A stretch of 18,236 nucleotides of DNA from Tychonema litorale BBK16. GTDB taxonomy: Bacteria > Cyanobacteriota > Cyanobacteriia > Cyanobacteriales > Microcoleaceae. Each line of letters begins with the position of its first letter. Position 1 is the first letter of the stretch. The stretch is from positions 1 to 18,236 of the forward strand of contig NZ_JAKJHX010000107.1 in assembly GCF_021648855.1 (NCBI RefSeq), given 5' to 3'. The notes beneath the pieces are model-generated. The model ran no database searches. It was not told where the DNA came from and was given only the letters and a program-made list of their open reading frames with translations. The position numbers were made by a program, and so were the translations under genes. Positions 1 to 6,164 of the stretch are shown here, piece after piece.

Positions 1-55
1 AGACCCCTGTGAAGCGTCAAGAATCACCGCACTTTTAGGGCGGTGAGTATGTCAA
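1..55 (+). mobile_element. Right end (RE) of an IS200/IS605-type insertion sequence
   Basis: A perfect 7-bp hairpin, TCACCGC at 24-30 pairing with GCGGTGA at 40-46, encloses the TnpB stop codon in its loop. Five bases later comes TCAA (52-55), the right-end cleavage tetranucleotide known for IS608-like elements. Hairpin, spacing and tetranucleotide together match an IS605-family right end, so the element most likely stops after base 55. These elements have no terminal inverted repeats and make no target duplication. The left end is outside the window. Confidence 0.6.
3..38 (+). CDS. tnpB: C-terminal tail of TnpB (IS200/IS605 family), partial
   Basis: Reading from base 3, the frame encodes TPVKRQESPHF and then TAG at 36-38. 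This closely resembles the C-terminal tail typical of cyanobacterial IS200/IS605-family TnpB (OrfB) proteins, which usually end in a K-x-E-S-P-like string within the right-end hairpin of the element. Only 11 codons are visible; the rest lies before the window, so it cannot be said whether the gene is intact. TnpB is the RNA-guided nuclease of these elements and is the ancestor of Cas12. The identification rests on a short peptide plus the hairpin directly overlapping the stop codon. Confidence 0.6.
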   Translation, partial: TPVKRQESPHF

Positions 56-1188
56 CAGCCACTCAAAAATTTATCTAAATTCGGTATATCGACCCAAGTT
101 CCTGTAGCATTTGACTCCTGGGTCAAATCCATCAACAACTGCGAATAAACTCCCTCTCTCAGAGACGGTATCAAAGATTCACCTCCATCAATTGCCTCTA
201 CCCACTTATCCACTACTCGAATAAACGGTGCAATTCTGCCATCGGGATAAACTTGAGGAAACTCCAATCTCTGAGGAATTTTGATTTCAGCTAAAGGTTG
301 TCCACCTTGGGAACCCCACAGCCGAAATCCATGAACATAATCTTGCTGGTTGTCACTTCCCAAGACTAATGTGCCGTTACTCCCATAAATCTCCAACCAG
401 TGTCCCCTTCCTTGATAAGTCACAGAACTCAAGCAAACTTGACAAGGTATTCCCTCTGCCAATTCCAGCATCAAAGTGCAAGAATCATCTGCATCTACCG
501 GTTTTAACTTTCCTGAGTCATTGGGATCAGGGCGCGTAGAAATTCCTGTGATTAATTGTCCAGAAAGCCTTTGGATTCGACCAAACAGCCAGTTAATATA
601 ATCAAAAACGTGGGAACCTGTTGCGCCCAAAACTCCGCCTCCCCGTTCTTTTTGCGAGTACCAATTCCAAGGGCGATTAGCATCAGCGCGACCCGATACA
701 AGCCAGTCAATTTTAATTAAACGTTTTTCTCCCACATATCCTGTTGCTAATAATTCGGCTAGCATTTGCCAAGCAGGGATGAAACGAAATTCAAAATCCA
801 TTGTTGCTATTGTTTTAGCACTTTTTGATTCGAGGTTGGTTTGAGATTTGTTTGCTAATTTGTAGAGTTCTCTGGCTTCATTTGCTGTTAGGGCTGTGGG
901 CTTTTCTAGCAATAAATGTTTGCCTGCTTCCAAGACTTTTTTTGCCATTTCAAAATGCAGAAATGGCGGGGTGGAAATGCTGACTCCCGCTACTTCTGGG
1001 ATGGCAATTATGTCTTCTATGGAGTTGCAAGCATAGGGGATATTGTGGCTAGATGCGATCGCCTGAGCTTTCTCTAAGTTCCGGTGATAAACAGCAACAA
1101 CTTCTGTCCGGTGATGGGTCTGGAATCCGGGAATGTGAATTTTCTGACCGAAACCTGTACCGACTACTGCAACGCCAATTTTAGACAT
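52..1188 (-). CDS. Gfo/Idh/MocA-family NAD(P)-dependent oxidoreductase
   Basis: 378 residues, full length for the family. The N-terminus is a Rossmann fold with the dinucleotide motif GTGFGQ (residues 10-15), followed by the signature LLLEKPTA around residues 92-99, where the EKP lysine is conserved in the family. The C-terminal two thirds is the alpha/beta substrate-binding domain (GFO_IDH_MocA_C), including GGGVLGATGSHVFDY and an acidic VDADDSC stretch. Such enzymes oxidise or reduce sugars, inositols or related compounds in the cytoplasm; the substrate cannot be told from sequence. It starts 17 bases after the gshB stop, so it is probably the last gene of the grxC-gshB unit. The stop codon (52-54, read on the minus strand) lies inside the inferred insertion-sequence end, so the native C-terminus may have been altered. 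Confidence 0.88.
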   Translation of the reverse strand: MSKIGVAVVGTGFGQKIHIPGFQTHHRTEVVAVYHRNLEKAQAIASSHNIPYACNSIEDIIAIPEVAGVSISTPPFLHFEMAKKVLEAGKHLLLEKPTALTANEARELYKLANKSQTNLESKSAKTIATMDFEFRFIPAWQMLAELLATGYVGEKRLIKIDWLVSGRADANRPWNWYSQKERGGGVLGATGSHVFDYINWLFGRIQRLSGQLITGISTRPDPNDSGKLKPVDADDSCTLMLELAEGIPCQVCLSSVTYQGRGHWLEIYGSNGTLVLGSDNQQDYVHGFRLWGSQGGQPLAEIKIPQRLEFPQVYPDGRIAPFIRVVDKWVEAIDGGESLIPSLREGVYSQLLMDLTQESNATGTWVDIPNLDKFLSGC

Positions 1189-1205
1189 AATTTAATAATT
1201 GTTGA

Positions 1206-2165
1206 CTACTGACTAACTACCCATTCAATTACTTGTTTACCCAAACTAACGCCATTAAACAAGTCAATTTCTCTGATCCCTGTAGGGCTGGTGACATTAA
1301 CTTCGGTGAGATAACCGCCAATGATATCAATGCCAACAAAGTACAATCCGTCCCGTTGCAGGACAGGCGCTAATTGAGCACAAATTTGCAGTTCGCGATC
1401 GGTAATTTCGGTTTTTGCCACTCGGCCACCGACGGCCATGTTGCCGCGAAATTCATTGCCAGTGGGAATCCGGTTGATCGCACCGATGGGTTGGCCGTCC
1501 AACAGTATAATCCGTTTGTCTCCGTCTTTTGCTTCGGGCAGATAAGTCTGAACCATGACTGGAACAGTACCTTGTTGAGTGCTAATTTCGACTAGGGAAT
1601 TGAGATTGCGATCGCCATTTTCCAAAAATAAAATCCCTTCCCCAGCTTTCCCACCCAAAGGTTTCAGAACTGCGGCTCCTTTTTTCTCGACAAATTGCCG
1701 AATTACTTGCTTGCTTTGAGAGACAATTGTTTCTGGGATCGCTCCCTCAAATTGCAAAGCGTACATTTTTTCATTCGCATCCCGCAATCCTTTTGGACTG
1801 TTCACTACTAAAGTTTTAGTGCGATCAATGTAGTCAAGCAGGTAAGTAGCGTAGAGATACGGAACGTTGACTGGGGGATCGGTACGCATAAATACTGCGT
1901 CCATTGCTTCGAGAGGCTGCAAAGTCGGTGATTCTACTTCGTACCAAACCTCAGCCGCCATCCAACGTCCATCTACCAATTTTACTGGGGTGAGCATCAC
2001 ACGACTGAGCATTCCCCAGGTTTTGCCGCCGATGACACTTAACTCGTTGGCTTGAGTCGCCCAGACTTCGTGACCCAATTCTTGGGCTGCTTCCATCAGG
2101 GCTACGCTGGTATCGTGTCCTGGAATTAGTCGCGCGAGGGGATCGATGATGAATGCAAATTTCAT
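1206..2165 (-). CDS. gshB: Glutathione synthetase
   Basis: 319 residues, the usual length for prokaryotic GshB. It joins gamma-glutamylcysteine and glycine with ATP to give glutathione. Visible family features: N-terminal MKFAFIIDPL, the MRTDPPVN segment (93-100), the ATP-grasp region with VLKPLGGKAGEGI (166-178), the basic DKRIILLDGQ strand (216-225), and the C-terminal EVNVTSPTGIREID (288-301), which carries the metal- and substrate-binding residues. ATG start at 2165; no strong Shine-Dalgarno is seen. It lies 57 bases after grxC and 17 bases before the oxidoreductase on the same strand. grxC next to gshB is a familiar cyanobacterial arrangement that links glutathione synthesis with its use. 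Confidence 0.96.
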   Translation of the reverse strand: MKFAFIIDPLARLIPGHDTSVALMEAAQELGHEVWATQANELSVIGGKTWGMLSRVMLTPVKLVDGRWMAAEVWYEVESPTLQPLEAMDAVFMRTDPPVNVPYLYATYLLDYIDRTKTLVVNSPKGLRDANEKMYALQFEGAIPETIVSQSKQVIRQFVEKKGAAVLKPLGGKAGEGILFLENGDRNLNSLVEISTQQGTVPVMVQTYLPEAKDGDKRIILLDGQPIGAINRIPTGNEFRGNMAVGGRVAKTEITDRELQICAQLAPVLQRDGLYFVGIDIIGGYLTEVNVTSPTGIREIDLFNGVSLGKQVIEWVVSQ

Positions 2166-2222
2166 TGTCAGTTGGCACTTATGAATTAGTCGCTGGAAAA
2201 TTCTGCAAGTTAAAACAAGCTT

Positions 2223-2483
2223 TTATTCTGCTAGCAGTGGGTCTAGGTTGCCGATCGCATCGAGTTCGTGCATATCGTCGCAGCCGCCTATGTGTTGGTC
2301 GTTGATGAAGATCTGGGGCAGGGAGCGGCTTCCGTTGGCTCGATCGCTCATTTTAGCTCGTGCAGCTTCATCTCCGTCGATCGCATACTCTGTAAACTCA
2401 ACCCCTTTTCGCTTCAGCAGTGCTTTAGCACGAACGCAAAACGGGCAGGTTCTCCAAGTGTAAATTTCTACTTTAGGGGACAT
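2223..2483 (-). CDS. grxC: Glutaredoxin 3-type dithiol glutaredoxin
   Basis: 86 residues, single thioredoxin-fold domain. The dithiol active site is CPFC at residues 13-16 (TCPFC context). The cis-proline motif (SLPQIFIND, about 54-62) and the C-terminal GGCDD motif (67-71), which bind glutathione, are both present. Reduces disulfides and glutathionylated proteins in the cytoplasm using glutathione. It is the first gene of the probable grxC-gshB-oxidoreductase unit. The ATG at 2483 gives the standard N-terminus for the family; a clear Shine-Dalgarno is not visible. Confidence 0.95.
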   Translation of the reverse strand: MSPKVEIYTWRTCPFCVRAKALLKRKGVEFTEYAIDGDEAARAKMSDRANGSRSLPQIFINDQHIGGCDDMHELDAIGNLDPLLAE

Positions 2484-2588
2484 CGGATTTTCTAACCATC
2501 ACTATATTCTTCATCCTTCAAATTATAATCTTAACTAATCTTATTTAAATTTTTATATACTTGCAGTCAGCCAGCGGTAATGTTATTT

Positions 2589-2594
2589 ATTATA
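2589..2594 (-). promoter_or_regulatory. Possible -10 box for the grxC transcription unit
   Basis: On the minus strand the sequence reads TATAAT, a perfect -10 hexamer, about 105 bases upstream of the grxC start. No convincing -35 is found at 16-18 bases. The surrounding region is very AT-rich, so chance occurrence is possible. Confidence 0.3.
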
Positions 2595-2596
2595 CA

Positions 2597-2624
2597 TTTT
2601 TTTGGGATTTATCCCTAAAAAAAA
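2597..2624. repeat. AT-flanked inverted repeat between the PEP-CTERM gene and grxC
   Basis: A T7 run, GGGAT, two T bases, ATCCC, T, then an A8 run form a nearly perfect 12-13 bp inverted repeat. It could act as a transcript 3' hairpin of the PEP-CTERM gene, whose stop is about 64 bases away on the minus strand. The run after the stem is A-rich on both strands, so it is not a textbook intrinsic terminator. Confidence 0.45.
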
Positions 2625-2687
2625 GTACCCGTGCTTCAAGGAACGGAGACATTTTGAAAAGAAGCAGCGCCTTCCACCAGTCTAACG

Positions 2688-3251
2688 CTATTGACCAACC
2701 TGCTTATTTCGCTTTTTGACCGAAAAGACTATTCCTACACCCGTCAGAAGGAGTGCAATTACAGTACCCGGTTCAGGAATAGAAGTTGAGCTTCTCGCAG
2801 TTGGGTTTGTGTATATGTTAAAAGTCGGAGGTAGTGCTGCTGCTGGTGTTGGTGCTGGTGTTGGTGTTGGTGCTGGTGCTGGTGCTGGTGTTGGCACTGG
2901 CAATAGCGGTATCGGGTCTGGTGTAACTGGTGCTGGTGCTGGTGTTGGTGTTGGTGCTGGTGCTGGGTCTGGTGTAACTGGTGCTGGGTCTGGTGTAACT
3001 GGTGCTGGGTCTGATGTTGGTATCAGTGCTGGTGCTGGGTCTGGTGTTGGTCCCAGTGCTGGTACTGGGTCTGGTGTAACTGGTACCAGTGTTGGTACTG
3101 GTGCTGGTGTTGGGCTGGCGCAAGGACTTGAAAAATTTCCTGGTCCGCACACATCTACTGCGGTCGCCGGAGGGGCGGCAGCTAGATAGTAGAACCCTGT
3201 TGCCAATGTGGCTGAGAGTCCAATTGCTAGTTTTGCCATGAACATACACAT
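2688..3251 (-). CDS. Proline-rich PEP-CTERM sorting-domain protein
   Basis: 187 residues from the first ATG; ATG codons also occur at codons 3 and 5. The codon-5 start (3239) gives a normal signal peptide, [16 protein letters not shown] followed by an AAAPPATA cleavage-like region, and may be the true one. The mature protein has two cysteines (VCGPGN...SSPC), then about 95 residues of Pro/Ala/Thr/Asp repeats (units such as VTPDPAP, PTPAPAP). It ends in a classical PEP-CTERM signal: SIPEPG, a hydrophobic segment ([15 protein letters not shown]) and a basic tail (KKRNK). PEP-CTERM proteins are processed by an exosortase and are usually exported, often as surface or matrix proteins. No exosortase gene is in the window. 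Function beyond sorting is unknown; the middle looks like a flexible extended linker. Confidence 0.85.
   Translation of the reverse strand: MCMFMAKLAIGLSATLATGFYYLAAAPPATAVDVCGPGNFSSPCASPTPAPVPTLVPVTPDPVPALGPTPDPAPALIPTSDPAPVTPDPAPVTPDPAPAPTPTPAPAPVTPDPIPLLPVPTPAPAPAPTPTPAPTPAAALPPTFNIYTNPTARSSTSIPEPGTVIALLLTGVGIVFSVKKRNKQVGQ
2834..3112. repeat. Minisatellite-like GGTGCT/GGTGTT repeat tract
   Basis: About 280 bases built mostly from GGTGCT, GGTGTT and GGGTCTGGTGTAACT-type units on the plus strand. It encodes the Pro-rich part of the PEP-CTERM protein on the minus strand. Units are multiples of three, so gain or loss of copies changes length but not frame. Because the units are so regular, other frames are also open through the tract. 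Confidence 0.9.
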
Positions 3252-3291
3252 AACTATTTAGTTAAACGGTGGTAAAATCGGATGATAAGAA

Positions 3292-3312
3292 CAGTGTTAA
3301 AGATGAACACTG
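3292..3312. promoter_or_regulatory. Perfect palindrome upstream of the PEP-CTERM gene
   Basis: CAGTGTT, a 7-base spacer and AACACTG form a perfect 7-bp inverted repeat about 40-60 bases before the PEP-CTERM start. It could be a dimeric regulator site or a leader hairpin. Function is inference. Confidence 0.4.
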
Positions 3313-3429
3313 CAACGACAAAGGTTTTGCATCTATAAATAATAACTTGATCTTGACTCTGGCGGATGCCTGTAAAAGGTATTTGAGCGCTTGAACCGAT
3401 CGCCCAAACACTTGATTAACTTTATTCTA

Positions 3430-3445
3430 TTTCACATTTGTGAAA
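3430..3445. promoter_or_regulatory. Palindrome TTTCACA-TT-TGTGAAA
   Basis: A perfect 7-bp inverted repeat with a 2-base centre, followed by a second direct copy of TTTGTGA at 3448-3454. The symmetry suits a dimeric DNA-binding protein, but AT-rich sequence makes chance plausible. Confidence 0.3.
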
Positions 3446-3667
3446 AATTTGTGATTTACGCCGCTTTGTCACATCTTTTTTTGGTAACTTCTTTAGAAAC
3501 AGCCATTACAGCCCTCTGCAAAGAGTATTTGTCCCTGGAATATCGCCTCCTGAAAATAATTATTTATTTTTACGACAATTCACTCTCCTGTATGGCATTT
3601 TACAATGACCCAATGTGACTACTACTTGCATAGTCTCATGATGATACAGGGGTTGTCCTCAGTATAT

Positions 3668-3698
3668 GTAAGTATTTTGACGGTTGTCAACTACTTAC
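3668..3698. terminator. Hairpin downstream of hflX
   Basis: GTAAGTA (3668-3674) pairs with TACTTAC (3692-3698), and TTGAC (3677-3681) pairs with GTCAA (3686-3690) around a GGTT loop: 12 bp of stem with a small internal loop. It lies 22 bases past the hflX stop. A U-tract is missing on the minus strand, so it may be a transcript-end stabiliser rather than an intrinsic terminator. Confidence 0.5.
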
Positions 3699-3719
3699 AA
3701 AGCCGTATTTATTAAGTAT

Positions 3720-5510
3720 TTACCGAGGGCTAATGGCGTATTCAATGAGTTGACCCAATCTGTGGCGTAAAGTTTCCATTCCCAGACCTTTGCCCGCAGA
3801 AATAAATACGGCTTGAGGAAACTCTTCCCTGGCGATCGCCAGAGTCTCTCCATCTACTGCGTCGATTTTATTAAAAGCGACAATCGCCGGGCCGGGTGTT
3901 ACGGGCATATCTGACAGTATGTTCATGACTGATCGAATTTGACTTTGCCATGCGGGATGAGAGAGATCGACAACATGGAGCAAAGCATCGGCGTCAGTTA
4001 CTTCTTCGAGGGTAGCCCGAAAAGCATCGATCAAGGCAGGGGGAAGTTCGCGAATAAAGCCTACTGTATCTGTCAGGACGATCGACAAGGGTTCCTCCGC
4101 GACAGGGCCGGGAATCGTTAACCGTCGAGTAGTTGGGTCGAGGGTAGCAAATAACTGGTCGGCGGCGTAGACCTCGGAATTGGTAAGCAGGTTGAGCAGA
4201 GTGGATTTGCCCGCATTGGTGTAGCCGACGATCGCGATCGAAGGTACTTCGTGATGGTGGCGATTCTGTCGCAGCCGGAAACGGTGGGCCAACAGTTGAT
4301 TGACTTCTTGCTGCAATCGAGCAATGCGTTTGGCGATCGTCCGCCGTTCTGTTTCGAGTTTAGTTTCCCCAGGGCCTCTAGTCCCAATCCCACCGCCTTG
4401 TCTCGACATTTGCTGACCACGACCTCTGAGCCTGGGTAGGGTGTATTGTAACTGAGCCAGTTCTACTTGCAATTTACCCTCGCTCGATCGCGCTCTTTGG
4501 GCAAAAATGTCAAGAATTACTTCAGTGCGATCGACTACGCGAATACCGAGCATCGTTTCCAAGTTGCGTATTTGTGCGGAGGAAAGATCGCGATCGAATA
4601 CCACTAGGTTAGCGCTAATCGTTTGAGCCGTCAGAGCAATTTCCTGAACTTTTCCTTCGCCTACAACTGTTTGGGGGTGGGGGCGCGATCGCTTTTGGCG
4701 CACTGTTTGCAATACCTGACCGCCAGCGCTGTCAACCAGCCGCGTGATTTCTGCCAGTCCGTCCTCAAAATCCAGCAAAGTCGTCTGCTGAGTCATTACC
4801 CCTACTAGCAGCACTTTGTCTTGGTCTGCATCAACCTGTCTAGCGACAAACTCCTCTTCAAACTCTGCTTCAAGTCCTTCAACTAAATCCAGAAAGTCTT
4901 GGTCGGCGAGGTCATCCAAACTCAGAGGTTCAGACACTCTCCAGGGAAAGTTTTGAGTTTTGATTTGTGAGTTTTGAATTGAAGGTTTTTCTTCGGGAGT
5001 TGAACCTTCTTCTAACTCAGAAGTCAACACTGAGAAGTCAAAAATTGCTTGGTCTTTTTGAGGTATCAGATGAGCTAAATAGGTTTCTTGGATGTAACCA
5101 GTCGCACCCCCGCCCCGGCGCTGAAATCCTCCGCCTGTCATCGTCAGCAAAACTAGGGCATCCAGCCGCTGAATTGCCATTGCAGTCAGGGCTGATTCGC
5201 TTGGTGTTTCTGGCTTCAGGTGGGTGGCGATGCAGCGAATACCGCTGAGACGACCTCCGCCGTAGCGGGGCAATTCTAGGGGCGGAATCTGGGTTTGGCG
5301 GGGAGTCCCGATACCGACGCGAATTACTTGTCCACGACGATTGATGTAGGTGCAGAGGGGTTTGTCTATTTCGGTACTGATGGCCGCGAGGCGCTGGGCA
5401 AATTCGGTCGTGGTGAGTCGATCGCCTGGAAGTCTCTGGTCGTAAAGCTTTTCTATTTGCTTGAGCTGGCTGGACTTTAAACCTTGAAGATTGCCGTAGA
5501 TAGTGTGGAT
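3720..5510 (-). CDS. hflX: Ribosome-associated GTPase HflX (candidate ATC start)
   Basis: HflX splits stalled or hibernating ribosomes using GTP. Counted from a TTG at 5273 the protein has 517 residues, with the HflX N-terminal domain (about 150-330, including GEGKVQE and GIGTRGPGETKLE), G1 GYTNAGKST (350-358), TLDPTTR (378-384), G3 DTVG (402-405), G4 NKID (469-472) and SAGKG (492-496). The frame is open and clearly protein-like for 79 codons further upstream, beginning IHTIYGNLQGLKSSQLKQ and ending GTPRQTQIPPLEL just before the TTG. From memory, cyanobacterial HflX proteins begin METIYGNLQG, so the I (ATC, 5508-5510) stands where M is expected. No ATG, GTG, TTG or CTG occurs in frame between the stop at 5535-5537 and 5273. 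GGGAG lies 8 bases before the ATC. An acidic linker (residues 72-150 of the short form) holds a heptamer-repeat-derived stretch. Length from ATC is 596. Confidence 0.93.
   Translation of the reverse strand: MHTIYGNLQGLKSSQLKQIEKLYDQRLPGDRLTTTEFAQRLAAISTEIDKPLCTYINRRGQVIRVGIGTPRQTQIPPLELPRYGGGRLSGIRCIATHLKPETPSESALTAMAIQRLDALVLLTMTGGGFQRRGGGATGYIQETYLAHLIPQKDQAIFDFSVLTSELEEGSTPEEKPSIQNSQIKTQNFPWRVSEPLSLDDLADQDFLDLVEGLEAEFEEEFVARQVDADQDKVLLVGVMTQQTTLLDFEDGLAEITRLVDSAGGQVLQTVRQKRSRPHPQTVVGEGKVQEIALTAQTISANLVVFDRDLSSAQIRNLETMLGIRVVDRTEVILDIFAQRARSSEGKLQVELAQLQYTLPRLRGRGQQMSRQGGGIGTRGPGETKLETERRTIAKRIARLQQEVNQLLAHRFRLRQNRHHHEVPSIAIVGYTNAGKSTLLNLLTNSEVYAADQLFATLDPTTRRLTIPGPVAEEPLSIVLTDTVGFIRELPPALIDAFRATLEEVTDADALLHVVDLSHPAWQSQIRSVMNILSDMPVTPGPAIVAFNKIDAVDGETLAIAREEFPQAVFISAGKGLGMETLRHRLGQLIEYAISPR
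4951..4985. repeat. Heptamer short tandem repeat inside hflX
   Basis: On the plus strand four consecutive 7-base units of consensus TTTTGAN (TTTTGAG, TTTTGAT, TTGTGAG, TTTTGAA) are followed by a degenerate fifth. This type of heptameric repeat is normally intergenic in filamentous cyanobacteria. Here, read on the minus strand, it codes for the IQNSQIKTQNF part of the HflX acidic linker. Confidence 0.75.
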
Positions 5511-5523
5511 AGCTTTTTCTCCC
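5508..5523 (-). promoter_or_regulatory. Shine-Dalgarno and non-canonical ATC start of hflX
   Basis: On the minus strand, GGGAG (5519-5523) is followed by 8 bases and then ATC (5508-5510). The spacing is ideal, and ATC occupies the place of the family's usual ATG. It is either a genuine AUC start, a start-codon mutation, or a base-call error. Confidence 0.55.
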
Positions 5524-5768
5524 GATCGCTGCGTTTATCTAATTCATTTTAATGATGCTAAGCGCGATCGTGTTCTAGTTTTAAGTTGAGATTTGCTACG
5601 ATGACCTTGCTGTTGCGGTCTTTACCTGCCGTTTTTTAGTATTTATTAATACATATAAAACTTAACACATCATTTTTTTCGGAAAATCCTTCTTTGGGCT
5701 TGTGTTTATTTTGAGTCTATAGGCAGATAGCAATCTCAAAATTAGGTAGGTACGATGATAAGCGAAAC

Positions 5769-5786
5769 GTTGTTAAGGAATGTAAA
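5769..5786 (-). promoter_or_regulatory. HLR1-like element overlapping the HLIP ribosome-binding site
   Basis: On the minus strand this reads TTTACATT, two bases, TTAACAAC. It matches the HLR1 consensus (two G/T-TTACA-W-W halves, 2-base spacer), the site bound by the high-light regulator RpaB, at 14 of 16 defined positions. It ends 3 bases before the HLIP start codon and overlaps the AAGGAA ribosome-binding site (5775-5780). The position is unusual, and AT-richness makes a chance match possible. Confidence 0.35.
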
Positions 5787-5789
5787 AAC

Positions 5790-6002
5790 ATGGAAACTCG
5801 TCCTACAAGCTTACCCCCTGTCGCCAATGCCTACAACGGCAAAGATCGGAATGCTTTCCTATTTGGCTTCAACCCCCAAGCAGAACTTTGGAACGGTCGC
5901 TTAGCGATGATTGGTTTCTTAGCTTATTTGTTGTGGGATTTGTCTGGATATAGCGTTCTGCGCGACATACTTCACTTTCTGCCTACTTATATTGCGAAGT
6001 AG
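5790..6002 (+). CDS. High-light-inducible protein (HLIP / small CAB-like protein)
   Basis: 70 residues with one transmembrane helix. The chlorophyll-binding signature is visible in FGFNPQAELWNGRLAMIGFLAYL (about residues 25-47), with the E, N and R of the E-x-x-N-G-R-x-A-M motif. Such proteins sit in the thylakoid membrane, bind chlorophyll and carotenoid, and protect photosystems and pigment synthesis under excess light. The start is ATG at 5790 with AAGGAA 9 bases upstream. A 10-bp hairpin follows 17 bases after the stop, then a psaK-like gene on the same strand. High-light regulation is usual for the family; an HLR1-like site overlaps the ribosome-binding site. Which hli paralogue it is cannot be told. 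Confidence 0.93.
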   Translation: METRPTSLPPVANAYNGKDRNAFLFGFNPQAELWNGRLAMIGFLAYLLWDLSGYSVLRDILHFLPTYIAK

Positions 6003-6018
6003 GGATCAGCAGTTTTTT

Positions 6019-6056
6019 AGTCTGGCAGGATCAGAAAATTTCTGTACTGCCAGACT
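6019..6056 (+). terminator. Hairpin downstream of the HLIP gene
   Basis: AGTCTGGCAG (6019-6028) pairs perfectly with CTGCCAGACT (6047-6056), and an inner stem forms between CAGAA and TTCTG. The stem is strong and lies just after the HLIP stop, but no U-run follows. It may terminate or protect the HLIP transcript. Confidence 0.6.
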
Positions 6057-6073
6057 GTTAAAAGTTATGAATT

Positions 6074-6109
6074 GCAGTGAGTAAGTGCGATCGGCACTGC
6101 TCTATTTTT
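6074..6109 (+). terminator. Probable intrinsic terminator between the HLIP and psaK-like genes
   Basis: GCAGTG (6074-6079) can pair with CACTGC (6095-6100), followed by TCTATTTTT. An alternative, tighter stem AGTGC/GCACT (6084-6098) uses the same 3' arm, so two folds compete. Stem plus T-rich tail fits an intrinsic terminator. Confidence 0.5.
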
Positions 6110-6164
6110 GATAATAAATCCGATCTAGAACCTCTGATATTTTTCACGTGTAGGACAATCAACA

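Larger units (their letters stand above)
3252..3719. other. 468-bp intergenic region between the PEP-CTERM gene and hflX
   Basis: No convincing gene. The region is AT-rich and should hold the promoter and leader of the PEP-CTERM gene (minus strand) and the 3' end of hflX. It contains three clear inverted repeats (3292-3312, 3430-3445, 3668-3698), listed separately. One 75-codon open frame on the plus strand (3391-3618) starts with TTG, has no ribosome-binding site and resembles no family known to me. Confidence 0.7.

Noticed and set aside
2597..2624. Textbook intrinsic terminator for the PEP-CTERM gene
   Set aside because: The base run following the stem is A-rich on either strand, so it is recorded only as an inverted repeat.
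2716..3189. 157-codon plus-strand frame and 143-codon minus-strand frame across the repeat tract
   Set aside because: They are open only because the repeat units are regular. The 187-residue frame has a signal peptide and a PEP-CTERM end, so it is the real gene.
3391..3618. 75-codon open frame on the plus strand in the gene-free region
   Set aside because: Starts with TTG, lacks a ribosome-binding site and has AT-driven composition; no family resemblance.
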